The notes under the pieces: model-generated
What the model was told of the DNA's origin: nothing
Database searches by the model: none
The model's input: the letters and a program-made list of their open reading frames with translations, nothing else
Assembly: GCA_905479265.1 (NCBI GenBank)
Contig: CAJQLX010000036.1
Coordinates: forward strand, 60,951-124,950
DNA: 64,000 nucleotides
Direction of reading: 5' to 3'
Source: an uncultured Alphaproteobacteria bacterium
GTDB lineage: Bacteria; Pseudomonadota; Alphaproteobacteria; UBA7985
Shown: piece by piece, positions 47,365 through 56,985 of the stretch
Layout of the letters: every line of letters starts with the position of its first letter
Position numbering within the stretch: position 1 is the first letter of the stretch
Program-made: the position numbers and the translations under genes

Positions 47365-49299
47365 GTGTCATTAATGCAACTTATGAACACTAGAACACGT
47401 CCTCTCCCCCCAATAAACAAACCCCTCGCGCCATTGGCTGGCGCAGCAAGCATTGCTGCGGGTGCGCTGGGCGTTGCCCAAGGGGCGCAGGCTCAGCCGG
47501 GCTATGCACCGATCGAGGTTTTGGCCGTTGAGCAGCTGCAAGATGGCGCCTTGCGTGTTGCGACGCCAGATGGCTGGGCGGTTTTGAATGCGGAACAGTG
47601 GGCCTTGGCCGAGGGCGAGATATTGGTTCGCGAAGGAACCGTGATCCACGCGACAAAAATCTTTCCTTGGTCGCAGGTTGGCTACACGGTCGGCGGTGTC
47701 GGCTTGGTGGGTGGCGCGGGCCTTGGCGGTTATCACTTGATCATGGGGTCGGACAGCGATTCTGAAACCGCGGGCACGCAAACCCAAACCGGGACAACCG
47801 CCGCCGCCGAGGCCGAGAGCACAGCGGCACGTGATGTCGAAGATCCGGTCCCGACGGTGCTTGAAACACCGACAGAGCTTCAGACCCACGACAGTTATTT
47901 CACCGGCAATACGCTGATCGATTCGCTGCTGAGTGAAGGGGAAGAACACTGGGCCGGTGCTGGCACCTTCAATCAGCCAACCACGGTGACTTACAGTTTC
48001 GCCGATCAAGGGTCGGCGCTTTCCGAAGAGCAGCGGGTAGACGCGCAAACCATTCCAGAATCGTTCCGGCAGCAGGTTCGATCGCAGCTCGATGGTATCG
48101 AGGCCGTGGCCAACCTTACCTTTGTTGAAGTGACAGACACGGGCGATTTCGATGCCCAAACCGGAGACGGGCGCGGTCAGATCAACATTGTGCTGGCCGA
48201 AGACATACTGGACGCGTCCTTTGCCGTTTTGCCAACGGGGGCCGAACCGTGGTTGTCTGATCGCAACGGTGATGTTGTCTTTACCGGCGGTTTGATGGAT
48301 GACGGCCTGTGGGTCGATGAGTACCGTGGCGGCACCATGACCATCACGCACGAAATTCTGCACGCGCTCGGTCTGGAGCACCCTTTTGAAGGATACCTCG
48401 ACGCGCCAGACTACGTTGATACGCAATTCTACACTTTGCTCAGCTACACCTCCGTCCACACGGATACCTACTTCCCAGATGCGCCGATGATCGCGGATAT
48501 CGCGGCGCTGCAGCACTTGTACGGGGCCAACACGGAAACCAATGCTGGGGATGACGTCTATGTCTTTGACAGCCATGAGGTCTTTCTTGGCACGATTTGG
48601 GATGCCGAGGGCTTGGATACGATCCAGCACAACGGCTCTCGCGATGCGGTCATCAACCTACAGGCGGGGCAAGCGAGCATGGTTGGTGCGTCGCCGACCT
48701 ACTCCGAGGTCTATTCTGTCGAGACCATCGAATTCACGGCGGAACACACCATCGAGCGGATTGTGATGGACGACGCGACCGACGGATGGGCGGAGATCAC
48801 GGATGATGGCAAGGCGTTTCGGTTGGTGAACGACCCCGATACGTCCGACCTCGACGGTGACGGCCTGATGGGTTTCACCGTTTACATGGAAAACGGCGAG
48901 TTCAACTATTACCGCGTCGACAACGATGATGTTGACGTTGGGATGCGGGAGAACCTGCACATCGCTGAAGGCGTCGTGATTGAGAATGCCCAAGGTGGCG
49001 ATGGCGACGATGTTCTGACCGGCAACGCGGCGGGGAATATGCTGACTGGCGGACCGGGCGATGATGTTTTGACCGGCGGCGCAGGCGCAGACATTTTCGT
49101 CTTCGCAGCCGGATTTGACGATGACGTGATTCAGGATTTCACCGCCGGAGAAGACACCCTGTATTTTGCTGGTATTGAGAGCGGGGAAGCATCCTTGGTG
49201 GGACGGGACACCGTCATCACAGTCGGGCGTGAGGGTACGATCACGCTGGAAGACATCGACATTACGGCGCTTTGGGATACCGACGCGCTCTTTGCCTGA
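47365..49299 (+). CDS. Serralysin-like metalloprotease with RTX repeats
   Basis: Up to 644 residues. The metzincin zinc motif HExxHxxGxxH is complete at 329-339 (HEILHALGLEH). The Met-turn position reads LLSY (near 359) instead of the usual MSY. The C-terminus has three glycine-rich RTX nonapeptides (GGDGDDVLT, GGPGDDVLT, GGAGADIFV) and the serralysin-type tail, so type I secretion is expected. The N-terminus is unusual: an Ala-rich signal-peptide-like stretch ending AQA, then a second glycine-rich hydrophobic segment near 112-132. The start is uncertain (GTG 47365, ATG 47374 or 47383); none has a clear SD. No ABC/MFP secretion genes are nearby. Confidence 0.8.
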   Translation: MSLMQLMNTRTRPLPPINKPLAPLAGAASIAAGALGVAQGAQAQPGYAPIEVLAVEQLQDGALRVATPDGWAVLNAEQWALAEGEILVREGTVIHATKIFPWSQVGYTVGGVGLVGGAGLGGYHLIMGSDSDSETAGTQTQTGTTAAAEAESTAARDVEDPVPTVLETPTELQTHDSYFTGNTLIDSLLSEGEEHWAGAGTFNQPTTVTYSFADQGSALSEEQRVDAQTIPESFRQQVRSQLDGIEAVANLTFVEVTDTGDFDAQTGDGRGQINIVLAEDILDASFAVLPTGAEPWLSDRNGDVVFTGGLMDDGLWVDEYRGGTMTITHEILHALGLEHPFEGYLDAPDYVDTQFYTLLSYTSVHTDTYFPDAPMIADIAALQHLYGANTETNAGDDVYVFDSHEVFLGTIWDAEGLDTIQHNGSRDAVINLQAGQASMVGASPTYSEVYSVETIEFTAEHTIERIVMDDATDGWAEITDDGKAFRLVNDPDTSDLDGDGLMGFTVYMENGEFNYYRVDNDDVDVGMRENLHIAEGVVIENAQGGDGDDVLTGNAAGNMLTGGPGDDVLTGGAGADIFVFAAGFDDDVIQDFTAGEDTLYFAGIESGEASLVGRDTVITVGREGTITLEDIDITALWDTDALFA

Positions 49300-49323
49300 T
49301 CCCTGTTTGTTGAAAGCTCCCTA

Positions 49324-50151
49324 ATGCCTGTTTTGCGCGCCTTTATTGGCTTGAGTTTTGTCCTGTTTCTGGCGCTGACCACCACCGTTCAGGCGACGGG
49401 CCAATCGCTGATTTACCCCTCAACCAACCAGCGTTTCAGTGTGACGGGCGAGGGGGAGCCCACGGTGATTATCCTCTATGGGCTTGCTTCGTCCATGCAG
49501 GAATGGAAGCCGATGGCGCGCCGCCTCTCATCACAAACCCGCGTCTTTGTCTATGAGCGGCGCGGTTACGGCCAGGCCGCGATTGTGGGTTCTTCCCGTG
49601 GATCGAAGGTCATCGTGGATGAGCTTGAGACCATGCTCAGCGATCTGAATTTAGAGGGGCCATACGTGCTTGTTGGCCACTCCCTTGGTGCGATTTACGC
49701 CCAAGCCTTTGCGCGGGCGCATCCGGATAAAACCGCTGGGATCTTGTTGGTGGATCCATCGGTTGAGCAGCTGGATCGGTTCATGATGGGCGAAGAGGAT
49801 GAAACGCAGATGCCCTTGATGACGGTTCTCATGAACCGAGGTGCGCGGGCGGAATATCGTGGGCGTCGCTTGGCCATCATAGAACGGGATGAGGCCGACG
49901 CCTTACCCAGCACGATCCCGGTGACCGTGCTGTCTGCTGGCCGAAACATGCGCAGCGGTTACAGCGATCTGCAGGAGCAGGTGACGAACCTGCAGGCGAT
50001 GATGACCCTCGATAGTGATTTGGGCCGACATATCGTTGTCGCCGATGGTGGTCATAACCTGCACCAAGTCGCCCCGCACGCCGTTGAACTGGAAGTCGCG
50101 CGGCTCGTGGCGCTGGCGCGTGCAGACCAGAACGAGAAAGCAGCGGATTAG
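49324..50151 (+). CDS. Secreted alpha/beta hydrolase
   Basis: A 275-residue hydrolase with an N-terminal signal peptide (residues 1-21, ending VQATG). The nucleophile elbow is GHSLG (Ser near residue 120), the acid lies in LLVDPS, and the His is in ADGGHNLHQ near 240. It is probably periplasmic or extracellular, of lipase/esterase type. It is separated from the protease by 24 bases and could be read with it. The 3' end overlaps the convergent aminotransferase by 4 bases. Confidence 0.8.
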   Translation: MPVLRAFIGLSFVLFLALTTTVQATGQSLIYPSTNQRFSVTGEGEPTVIILYGLASSMQEWKPMARRLSSQTRVFVYERRGYGQAAIVGSSRGSKVIVDELETMLSDLNLEGPYVLVGHSLGAIYAQAFARAHPDKTAGILLVDPSVEQLDRFMMGEEDETQMPLMTVLMNRGARAEYRGRRLAIIERDEADALPSTIPVTVLSAGRNMRSGYSDLQEQVTNLQAMMTLDSDLGRHIVVADGGHNLHQVAPHAVELEVARLVALARADQNEKAAD

Positions 50152-51308
50152 GGCCCGAAGTAGGCTTCCAACTGATCAAAAGCCCGGTTCAGCACCCCCT
50201 CTGGCTGGGCATAGCATAGCCGCAAAAAACCTTCGCCCTGTTCACCAAATGCGATGCCCGGTGCGAGGCCAACCTTGGTTTTGCGCAGGATGTCTTTTGC
50301 CGTTTCGAGGCTGTCGTTCAGTCCTTCGAGGCGGAAAAAGGCATAGAATGCCCCGTCTGGTTCGACAAATTCCACGCCATCCATGCGGCGTAATCGTTCC
50401 GCGACAATCGCGTAGCTTGCGGCCAGTTGCTGGGATTGCTCGGCAACGAATGGCTCTGGCGCCTTCATAACGGACAAGCCCGCGGCCTGAACAAAGGATG
50501 GCGCCCCAGCGATGTTGAATTCGGTCAGCATGGCCAGCGGCGCTTCGAGCTCTGCTGGCGCAACCATCCAGCCCAGCCGCCAACCGGTCATGGCCCAGGC
50601 TTTGCTGAAACTGTTGACGACGATGATACGGTCTGCAGGCTCGGCCACGTCGACAAAAGATGGCGCGGTGGTGCCGTGGCGGTAGAGGCGGCTGTAAACC
50701 TCATCGGCAACGATCCAGATCCCGTGCTTGCGACAGTGCTCAAGCAGCGTATTTCTGTCTTCTGCGCTCAAGGTCCAGCCGGTCGGGTTGTTTGGGCTGT
50801 TCATCATCAGACAGCGTGTGTCGGGCGTCAGGGCGTCGATCAAACGATCAAGATCCAGCGTCCAGCGCCCGTTTTGCACGCCCAAGGCCACTTTCTCGAC
50901 CCGCCCGCCCGCGATGGCAAAGGCAGCGGCAATGTTGGGCCAATCCGGCGCAATCATCACCACGCGGTCCCCCGGCGCGACGAGCGTTTGTGCGGCCAGC
51001 GTCAGTCCCTGCATGCCCGAGGCGCTGATCGTCACGCGCTCGGTTCCCAGATTCACGCCATGCAACTGGTTGAGATACGCCGCCACAGCCACGCGCAGGG
51101 CCGGAAGGCCGCTGTTGGGTTGATAGTGCGTCGGATCGGTGTCGAGCGAGGTTTTTGCCCCCTTAATCGCCGACAGCGGTGAGCGCCATGCCGCTTCACC
51201 AAACCAAAGCGGGATGACGTCAGGATCCCCCATCCCCAGCTCCGCCACGTCGCGGATTTTGCTGGGGCTGAGGTCGGTCGCGCGGTAGCTGAAATCTGTC
51301 AGAGGCAT
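50148..51308 (-). CDS. PLP-dependent class I/II aminotransferase
   Basis: A 386-residue fold-type I aminotransferase. The PLP lysine lies in NSFSKAWAMTGWRLG, NSPNNPTG is the conserved cofactor-loop motif, and a C-terminal Arg-containing segment for the substrate carboxylate is present. It resembles aspartate/aromatic aminotransferases used for amino-acid transamination; the specific substrate is not clear. It starts at ATG 51308, sharing one base with the transporter stop, so the pair is co-transcribed. Confidence 0.88.
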   Translation of the reverse strand: MPLTDFSYRATDLSPSKIRDVAELGMGDPDVIPLWFGEAAWRSPLSAIKGAKTSLDTDPTHYQPNSGLPALRVAVAAYLNQLHGVNLGTERVTISASGMQGLTLAAQTLVAPGDRVVMIAPDWPNIAAAFAIAGGRVEKVALGVQNGRWTLDLDRLIDALTPDTRCLMMNSPNNPTGWTLSAEDRNTLLEHCRKHGIWIVADEVYSRLYRHGTTAPSFVDVAEPADRIIVVNSFSKAWAMTGWRLGWMVAPAELEAPLAMLTEFNIAGAPSFVQAAGLSVMKAPEPFVAEQSQQLAASYAIVAERLRRMDGVEFVEPDGAFYAFFRLEGLNDSLETAKDILRKTKVGLAPGIAFGEQGEGFLRLCYAQPEGVLNRAFDQLEAYFGP

Positions 51309-52651
51309 CAGGCGGAAACTTCGTCCTTAACACGCAGCATGAAGATCAGGCCCACGATCCAGAAAACCAAAATGGGCATCATGCCAATGTCCATGTTGCC
51401 CGTTACGATGGTCACCGTCGCCACAGCGAATGGCCCAAGGAAGGTGGTCGCCTTGCCCGTCAGTGCCAGAAAGCCAAAGTATTCCGTGCGTTGGTCAGCC
51501 GGTGCCAAGCGCGCCATAAAGGAGCGTCCGGCTGACTGCAGCGGACCAACAAAGATCCCAAGCGCCGCGCCAAAGCCGATAAAGGCCCACGTCGCGGTTC
51601 CATCGGGCAGCCAATAGGGGGTGGTCAGTCCGGGAATCCCCAAGGCGATCAAACAGACCAGCGAGATGACAATGACCCGCTTCGCGCCGATGCGGTCATC
51701 GATAAAACCGAACACCATCGCGCCCGCGCCGGCGGTCACGTTCAGCAAAATGCCGAACAGGATGATTTGCTCCAGCGACATGCCGTGCCGGATCGCGGCG
51801 TAGGTTGCGCCCATGGAAAACAGAGTAATCGCGCCGTCGGTAAAGATCATTCGCGCGAACAGGAACAGGCGCAGGTTCGGCTGGCGCAGAATTGTGCGGC
51901 CCGTTCCGACAACCGAGCTTAAGCCCTTTGAGATCGCCTGACCGACGGGCAAGCCTTTACCCGGTCGGTCGGGGGTGAAAAAGAACATGGGCAGCATGAA
52001 TACAAGGAACCAGCCGGCAACGATCAGGTTCGTCGAAAGTGTTGCGCCCAACCGTGTGCTGTCATCAGAGCCCAGAACGAGAACCAAGCAGACGACAAGG
52101 CTCACCAGACCCCCAAAGTAGCCCAAACCCCAAGCCAAACCGGACCAACGACCGACTTTTTCTTTCTCCACCAAGTCGGGCAGCATAGAGCTGTTGAACA
52201 CGATCCCCAGTTCGAACCCTGCATTCGCCACAGCAACCAACAGGATCGCCGGAATGATGAACATGGGATCGGGGCGCATGAAGAACAGGCCCACGGTGGC
52301 GACGATACAAATCATCGAGAATGTGAAAATCCACGGCTTGCGACGGCCACCAAGGTCAGCAATCGCGCCAAAGACGGGCGCGAGAACAGCGACCAGCAGC
52401 GTGATAAACGTCTGTGAATACCCCCACAGCGCTTGCCCGCGCGTATCACCCAACCGCTCCGCAAGCGACATTTGCGCTTCCGCATCCGCACTCAGGCAAC
52501 CGGCCCATTCCGCGGAACAGACGAGGACATCCGCAAAGTAGATCGCGAAAATGAAGGTGATCACGATGGTGGTAAACGCGGAGTTTGCGAAATCGTAAAG
52601 CGCCCAAGACCAGAGGGCGCGGCGGCTCGGTTTCTGTGTGGTCGTGGTCAT
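51308..52651 (-). CDS. UMF1-family MFS transporter
   Basis: A 447-residue membrane protein with about 12 helices. The first helix begins SWALYDFANSAFTTIV, the hallmark of the UMF1/Atg22 family, and EKVGRWSGLAWGLGYFGGLVS in the middle is also typical. It is an inner-membrane permease, possibly for amino acids, given the family's vacuolar amino-acid efflux members and the overlapping aminotransferase gene. The direction of transport is unknown. Confidence 0.85.
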   Translation of the reverse strand: MTTTTQKPSRRALWSWALYDFANSAFTTIVITFIFAIYFADVLVCSAEWAGCLSADAEAQMSLAERLGDTRGQALWGYSQTFITLLVAVLAPVFGAIADLGGRRKPWIFTFSMICIVATVGLFFMRPDPMFIIPAILLVAVANAGFELGIVFNSSMLPDLVEKEKVGRWSGLAWGLGYFGGLVSLVVCLVLVLGSDDSTRLGATLSTNLIVAGWFLVFMLPMFFFTPDRPGKGLPVGQAISKGLSSVVGTGRTILRQPNLRLFLFARMIFTDGAITLFSMGATYAAIRHGMSLEQIILFGILLNVTAGAGAMVFGFIDDRIGAKRVIVISLVCLIALGIPGLTTPYWLPDGTATWAFIGFGAALGIFVGPLQSAGRSFMARLAPADQRTEYFGFLALTGKATTFLGPFAVATVTIVTGNMDIGMMPILVFWIVGLIFMLRVKDEVSA

Positions 52652-52777
52652 CGGATTGGTCCTCTCTTGCGCGCTGGAATGTGTCTAAGGGGATCAGTTT
52701 TTCACAGCGTCCTTGCCACCAGCCTATAGCACGGCAGGAACAGTTTTGCAGGAGAAGTCTTTGTTGCCGTCCGCGCG

Positions 52778-53587
52778 CTACATGTCCGGCCCGGTGGATG
52801 TCAATAAAGCGGTCAGCGCCAGAATTGTGAGTGCCACCGCAGTCTCCGCCCGCAGCGCCCAGACAAAACCGGGTTTGCCGGTAAAGTACAGCTTGTTGGC
52901 TGCTGCAAGGGCCAGAATGCCCCCGACGGCAAACAGCTTGAGAATCATGCGTCGGTGATAGTCCAGCGAGAGATCAATGGTCCAGCCCGTAAACTGCACG
53001 AGCAGCAGTCCCCCCGCGACCAGCAACACGGGCACGGCCACAATCGCTTGGCGACCAAAGGCGTGACCGAGCTTGTCCCGCTGTTCGGTTTCTGCGCCCA
53101 GAAGCGGCATCAAAACGGCCAGCCACCACGACACAATAACCAGATGCAGCAGCAGCAGACCACTTGTGAGCAAGCGAGAGCCGTAGCTGAGGCTGTGTCC
53201 TTCTAGCGCAAAACTCAGCAGCAAGGCTGCCGCCGGGACAACAGCAGCCTGACGAAGGCCCAGCACGAGCGTTGCACCCAAGGCAAGAACCGCGACCACC
53301 CGCAGGGCATTTGCCTGTCCAACAGGTGTTTGCGCGCCGATGGCGAGAAAATCGGGTGAGAGGGCCAAGGCGAGGTCTCCGCCAGCGATGACCAGCAAGA
53401 ATTGCAGCGTCAGACCCAATGCAGCGACCAGCAGCGCCCCGGCGCCGATCCACAGTTGGCGGGTCAAGACGCCGTCAAATCGGCTTGCGGCCACCACCGG
53501 AAGCGTCAGGCGCAGCGCGACTGATCCGACAACCAACACGCCGCCAACATACAGCACCAGCCGGAGGGAAAGGGGGATGAGATCCAT
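52778..53587 (-). CDS. copD: Copper resistance protein D family membrane protein
   Basis: A 269-residue membrane protein with about eight hydrophobic helices and the CopD-type features GHSLSYG and a conserved His near WWLAVLMPLL; both lie in the pattern of the PF05425 copper importer domain. It probably moves copper across the inner membrane together with CopC. It begins 25 bases after the copC stop on the same strand. The symbol is given by family resemblance. Confidence 0.85.
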   Translation of the reverse strand: MDLIPLSLRLVLYVGGVLVVGSVALRLTLPVVAASRFDGVLTRQLWIGAGALLVAALGLTLQFLLVIAGGDLALALSPDFLAIGAQTPVGQANALRVVAVLALGATLVLGLRQAAVVPAAALLLSFALEGHSLSYGSRLLTSGLLLLHLVIVSWWLAVLMPLLGAETEQRDKLGHAFGRQAIVAVPVLLVAGGLLLVQFTGWTIDLSLDYHRRMILKLFAVGGILALAAANKLYFTGKPGFVWALRAETAVALTILALTALLTSTGPDM

Positions 53588-53612
53588 GAGTTCGCGGTCA
53601 AACTCGGGTCAA

Positions 53613-54014
53613 TTACTCAGCGACGGCAAAGTGAACGTCGCCTTCCATCACATGACCGTCTTGGGCAACCGCAATCCAGCTGAGCCAGAAAACCCCCGAT
53701 GCCAGCGGATCAAACTCGACCGTCGCCTCATCGACAAACCCTTTTGGCAAATCGGAGATCAATGCCACAGCTTCCGCACTCTCAATCGGCTCGTCACTGT
53801 CGTGGGCCATCAGGGTATCCATCGTCACTCCTGCGGGGACAGCGTTGAGCTCAACAACCGTTAGCCGGACTTTGCGCTCGAATTTCAGCATCACTTGGTC
53901 GAGTTTGGCGACAGTTTCACCGTTTTCGGGGGTGCTGCCTGATACTTTCGAGTGGGCGAAAGCAAGTGCGTTCAACATCAGCATTGCTAGAGCTGCGAGT
54001 ACGAGTTTCGGCAT
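53613..54014 (-). CDS. copC: Copper-binding periplasmic protein CopC family
   Basis: A 133-residue CopC-type cupredoxin-like protein. From ATG 54014 it has a signal peptide ending ALAFA, after which the mature chain begins with His (HSKVSGSTPENGE), the N-terminal copper ligand of CopC. The C-terminal DGHVMEGDVHF carries the other His ligands. The in-frame GTG at 54122 would add 36 residues ahead of the signal peptide and is unlikely. copD follows and the glutaredoxin-MauE gene precedes it. Confidence 0.88.
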   Translation of the reverse strand: MPKLVLAALAMLMLNALAFAHSKVSGSTPENGETVAKLDQVMLKFERKVRLTVVELNAVPAGVTMDTLMAHDSDEPIESAEAVALISDLPKGFVDEATVEFDPLASGVFWLSWIAVAQDGHVMEGDVHFAVAE

Positions 54015-54091
54015 CAATTTTGTCCTCAAGGCAGAAAGTTTTGGGCCGTTGCCGGCGGTTACAGGCATGACATGCGCGGCAAAGCGTGGGG

Positions 54092-54859
54092 CTAGAGCAT
54101 CACAAACTTGGCGAGCATCCACACGGCCATGGCCATCATGATCAAGTTTTCCGTCAACGAAACGAAACCCAAGGGTACGTTAGAATTACCACCAACGCAT
54201 GCACACTTCAGATCACGTTTTTCGATGTACACCGCTTTGTAAACGGAGAGGGCGCCAATGGTGCCGATGAACAAGCTAACCGGCGCTGCCAACCACGGTA
54301 GAAAACCGACAAACATCAGCAAGCCCGCACCTGTTTCCGCAAAGGGGTAAACATAGGCATAGCGCACCCGGCGCTGTGCGAGCAGGTCGTACCCCAGAAA
54401 CTGAGTGGCAAAACTGTCCAGATCCCGCAGTTTTTGCAAGCCCAGCAGGATCATAGACCCCGCGATGAATTGCTCCACGAACCGGATGAGACTTGTGGCC
54501 GGGTCCGCAGCAAGGCTTGGCGCGTTCAGCATGAACGACAGCAGAGCCGCCACGGCGAACAGGGCAATGACGGGACCGTAGGTTTTTTTCTGTTTGTCCG
54601 GGACGGGTTTGCCAAAGTAAGCCAGCGCGTCGGTGTAGCCGCCAATTTGTTGGCCATCGATCAGAACTTGGGGGGTCGTTTTGACGCTCAGTTCTTCCTT
54701 CAACGCCGCCACGTCGTCGCGTGATCGCAACCATCGATCATCCACCGCGTAGCCTTGGCGTTCCAACAACGCTTTGGCGCGCAGTCCAGAAGGGCAGATG
54801 GTTTCAGGCATCACCATTCGATAAAGAACGGCGCGTTTTTCTGGTGCTGCGGCGGTCAT
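54092..54859 (-). CDS. Glutaredoxin-MauE fusion membrane protein
   Basis: A 255-residue protein. The N-terminal 85 residues are a glutaredoxin fold with a monothiol-like CPSG motif (Cys22) and the TTPQVLIDGQQIGGYTDA substrate-binding pattern. Residues about 95-255 form four to five membrane helices of the MauE/DoxX type, with a conserved KCACVGGNSN loop after the fourth helix that could bind a metal or form a disulfide. The ATG at 54859 has GGAG six bases upstream; a GTG at 54871 is less likely. Next to copC-copD it is likely to act in copper handling or disulfide control in the envelope. Confidence 0.75.
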   Translation of the reverse strand: MTAAAPEKRAVLYRMVMPETICPSGLRAKALLERQGYAVDDRWLRSRDDVAALKEELSVKTTPQVLIDGQQIGGYTDALAYFGKPVPDKQKKTYGPVIALFAVAALLSFMLNAPSLAADPATSLIRFVEQFIAGSMILLGLQKLRDLDSFATQFLGYDLLAQRRVRYAYVYPFAETGAGLLMFVGFLPWLAAPVSLFIGTIGALSVYKAVYIEKRDLKCACVGGNSNVPLGFVSLTENLIMMAMAVWMLAKFVML

Positions 54860-54933
54860 GCGACGCTCCACGAAAAGTCAGGTTCAATTCAAACATACCT
54901 TAACTCAGCGGTTAATCTAGTCATCAAGGGGTT

Positions 54934-54945
54934 GCAGTGCACTGC
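54934..54945. promoter_or_regulatory. Perfect 12-bp palindrome in a divergent promoter region
   Basis: GCAGTGCACTGC is a perfect dyad between the divergent copper-cluster gene and the thiolase gene, about 85 bases before the thiolase ATG. It could be a regulator site for either unit. No factor can be named. Confidence 0.4.
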
Positions 54946-55029
54946 GGTATGTTGCCCACTATCCCGTGTCATGCTCTCGACCCTAGAGCCATCGGGCGCA
55001 GCCGCACTTGCGAAATGAGGAGTAAATGA

Positions 55030-56232
55030 ATGACCGACGCCTATATCATTGACGGAACGCGCACGCCCTTTGGACGATTTGCAGGGGCGCTGAGCGGTGT
55101 AAGAACGGATGACCTTGCCGCTCACCCGATCCGTGCTCTGATGGCGCGGTTTCCCAATTTGCCGTGGGAGCAGGTTGATGACGTGATCTACGGCGACGCG
55201 AACCAAGCGGGTGAGGACAATCGAAACATCGCGCGAATGGCCGGATTGTTGGCGGGCTTGCCTGTGGATGTGCCCGGTATGACCGTGAACCGCTTGTGCG
55301 GATCAGGGCTGGAAGCCGTCGCCTATGCTGCGCGGACGATTAAAGCTGGCGAGGGCGATTTCTTTGTTGTTGGCGGCGTGGAAAGCATGTCTCGCGCGCC
55401 ATTCGTCATGCCAAAAGCAACAACGCCTTTCAGCCGCAATGCCGAAATCTATGACACCACCATCGGTTGGCGCTTTGTGAACCCTCGGATGAAGCAGCTC
55501 TACGGCACGGATTCCATGCCGGAAACCGGGGAAAACGTCGCTGAAGATTACGGCATTTCACGTGAAGATCAGGACGCCATGGCGATGCGCTCTCAGCAAC
55601 GGGCCGCGACGGCACAGGCAAATGGGCGTTTGGCCAAGGAAATCACGCCCGTCACCATTCCCCAGCGCAAGGGTGACGATGTGGTGGTGGACCAAGACGA
55701 GCACCCGCGCGCAACGTCAATCGAGAAGCTCGGCAAGCTGGCTGCGCCGTTCCGCGATGGCGGCACGGTAACCGCAGGCAATGCTTCCGGCGTGAACGAT
55801 GGCGCAGCGGCGCTTTTGGTGGTCTCGGCTGCCTTTGCTGAAAAGCACGGTCTGACCCCAATTGCGCGGGTTGCCGGCGCTGCGACGGCTGGCGTACCGC
55901 CGCGCGTGATGGGCATTGGTCCGGTTCCAGCAACCAACAAGCTGTTGGCGCGCTTGGGTTGGACCGTTGATGACCTTGATATTGTCGAGCTGAATGAAGC
56001 CTTTGCCGCCCAAGGCTTGGCGGTTCTGCGGGAGCTGGGGATCGACGAAACCGGCGATGGCGTAAACCCCAACGGCGGCGCAATCGCGATTGGGCATCCG
56101 CTGGGCGCGTCCGGCGCTCGCTTGGCGCTCACGGCGGCCTATGAGCTGCAAGAGCGCACGCTTAACCGCGCGCTCTGCACTATGTGTGTTGGTGTGGGGC
56201 AGGGGATTGCTTTGGGGTTGGAGCGCGTCTAA
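55030..56232 (+). CDS. Acetyl-CoA acyltransferase (PcaF-like thiolase)
   Basis: A 400-residue thiolase. The acylated Cys is in NRLCGSG, the His in [10 protein letters not shown], and the second Cys in CVGVGQG; all three are intact. The sequence [18 protein letters not shown] near residue 54 is typical of 3-oxoadipyl-CoA thiolases (PcaF/PaaJ) in the aromatic-degradation route, rather than PhaA. Cytoplasmic. AGGAG precedes the ATG by 7 bases. It is divergent from the copper genes and convergent with the GST gene. Confidence 0.82.
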   Translation: MTDAYIIDGTRTPFGRFAGALSGVRTDDLAAHPIRALMARFPNLPWEQVDDVIYGDANQAGEDNRNIARMAGLLAGLPVDVPGMTVNRLCGSGLEAVAYAARTIKAGEGDFFVVGGVESMSRAPFVMPKATTPFSRNAEIYDTTIGWRFVNPRMKQLYGTDSMPETGENVAEDYGISREDQDAMAMRSQQRAATAQANGRLAKEITPVTIPQRKGDDVVVDQDEHPRATSIEKLGKLAAPFRDGGTVTAGNASGVNDGAAALLVVSAAFAEKHGLTPIARVAGAATAGVPPRVMGIGPVPATNKLLARLGWTVDDLDIVELNEAFAAQGLAVLRELGIDETGDGVNPNGGAIAIGHPLGASGARLALTAAYELQERTLNRALCTMCVGVGQGIALGLERV

Positions 56233-56249
56233 CGCGCCCCTTCGTCGGC

Positions 56250-56864
56250 TTATCCCCCGGTTTTAGCGAAGGCTTTCTGGAAGGCAGGACGCGTGGTGAT
56301 GCGCACGGCGTAGGCGTCAATGTTTGGGTAGTTGTCCAGCAACTTTTGCTGCTTCGCGCCCATGGCAATCGAGCTACATCCAACATCCGCACCCGAAAAG
56401 TCGTTGCCCAAAATATAATCCTGTCCTTCAAGTGCGGCTTCCATGTAGCCCAGGTGCAAGGCTAATTCGCCTTTCGCAAACCCGGTCACGATGGGGGGCT
56501 TGGGGTCTTCTCGGCGGGTGAGCAGGTTCAGCAACAGGGGACTGGCGGCAGAGCCCTCGGCATAGTGCAGCCATTGCAGGTAACGGAAATACTCTTCGCG
56601 ATTATCGCGCGCTGGCGCAAACTTGAGGTCACTGTCGTAGGTGTCGATCAAATACGTCGTGATGACCCCTGACTCCGCAATGATCATCCCGTTGTCTTCA
56701 ATCACAGGCGATTTGCCAAGTGGGTGAACCTCACGGAGCTCTGGCGGTGCGCGGCGGACCTCGTTCCGGTCATAAAGTCGAAGCTCATAGTCGAGGCCGA
56801 GTTCTTCGAGGAAAGCCGTCATAAACATGGCGCGGCTTTTCCGAAGGTGATGCATGATAATCAT
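56250..56864 (-). CDS. Glutathione S-transferase family protein
   Basis: A 204-residue cytosolic GST. The N-terminal thioredoxin-like half has the cis-Pro motif GKSPVIED and the ESGVI substrate-binding segment. The helical C-terminal half has YLQWLHYAEGSA and the YILGNDFSGADV N-capping box. No clear Ser/Cys catalytic residue is apparent near the N-terminus (LRKSRAM). Substrate unknown; it may detoxify electrophiles. Confidence 0.85.
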   Translation of the reverse strand: MIIMHHLRKSRAMFMTAFLEELGLDYELRLYDRNEVRRAPPELREVHPLGKSPVIEDNGMIIAESGVITTYLIDTYDSDLKFAPARDNREEYFRYLQWLHYAEGSAASPLLLNLLTRREDPKPPIVTGFAKGELALHLGYMEAALEGQDYILGNDFSGADVGCSSIAMGAKQQKLLDNYPNIDAYAVRITTRPAFQKAFAKTGG

Positions 56865-56985
56865 AAGCTGTTTTCCCTGCTTTTGCTCTTGTCTGCGACA
56901 TCTTATAGTGGGCGATTGCGATATTGTCAGACATTCTACCGGGATGCAGCCGATGGATTTGATAAACGAGTGATGCAGCGATCAA

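Noticed and set aside
54900..54915. TTAA-TTAA pair resembling a CtrA site
   Set aside because: The spacing is 8 bases; CtrA needs TTAA-N7-TTAA.
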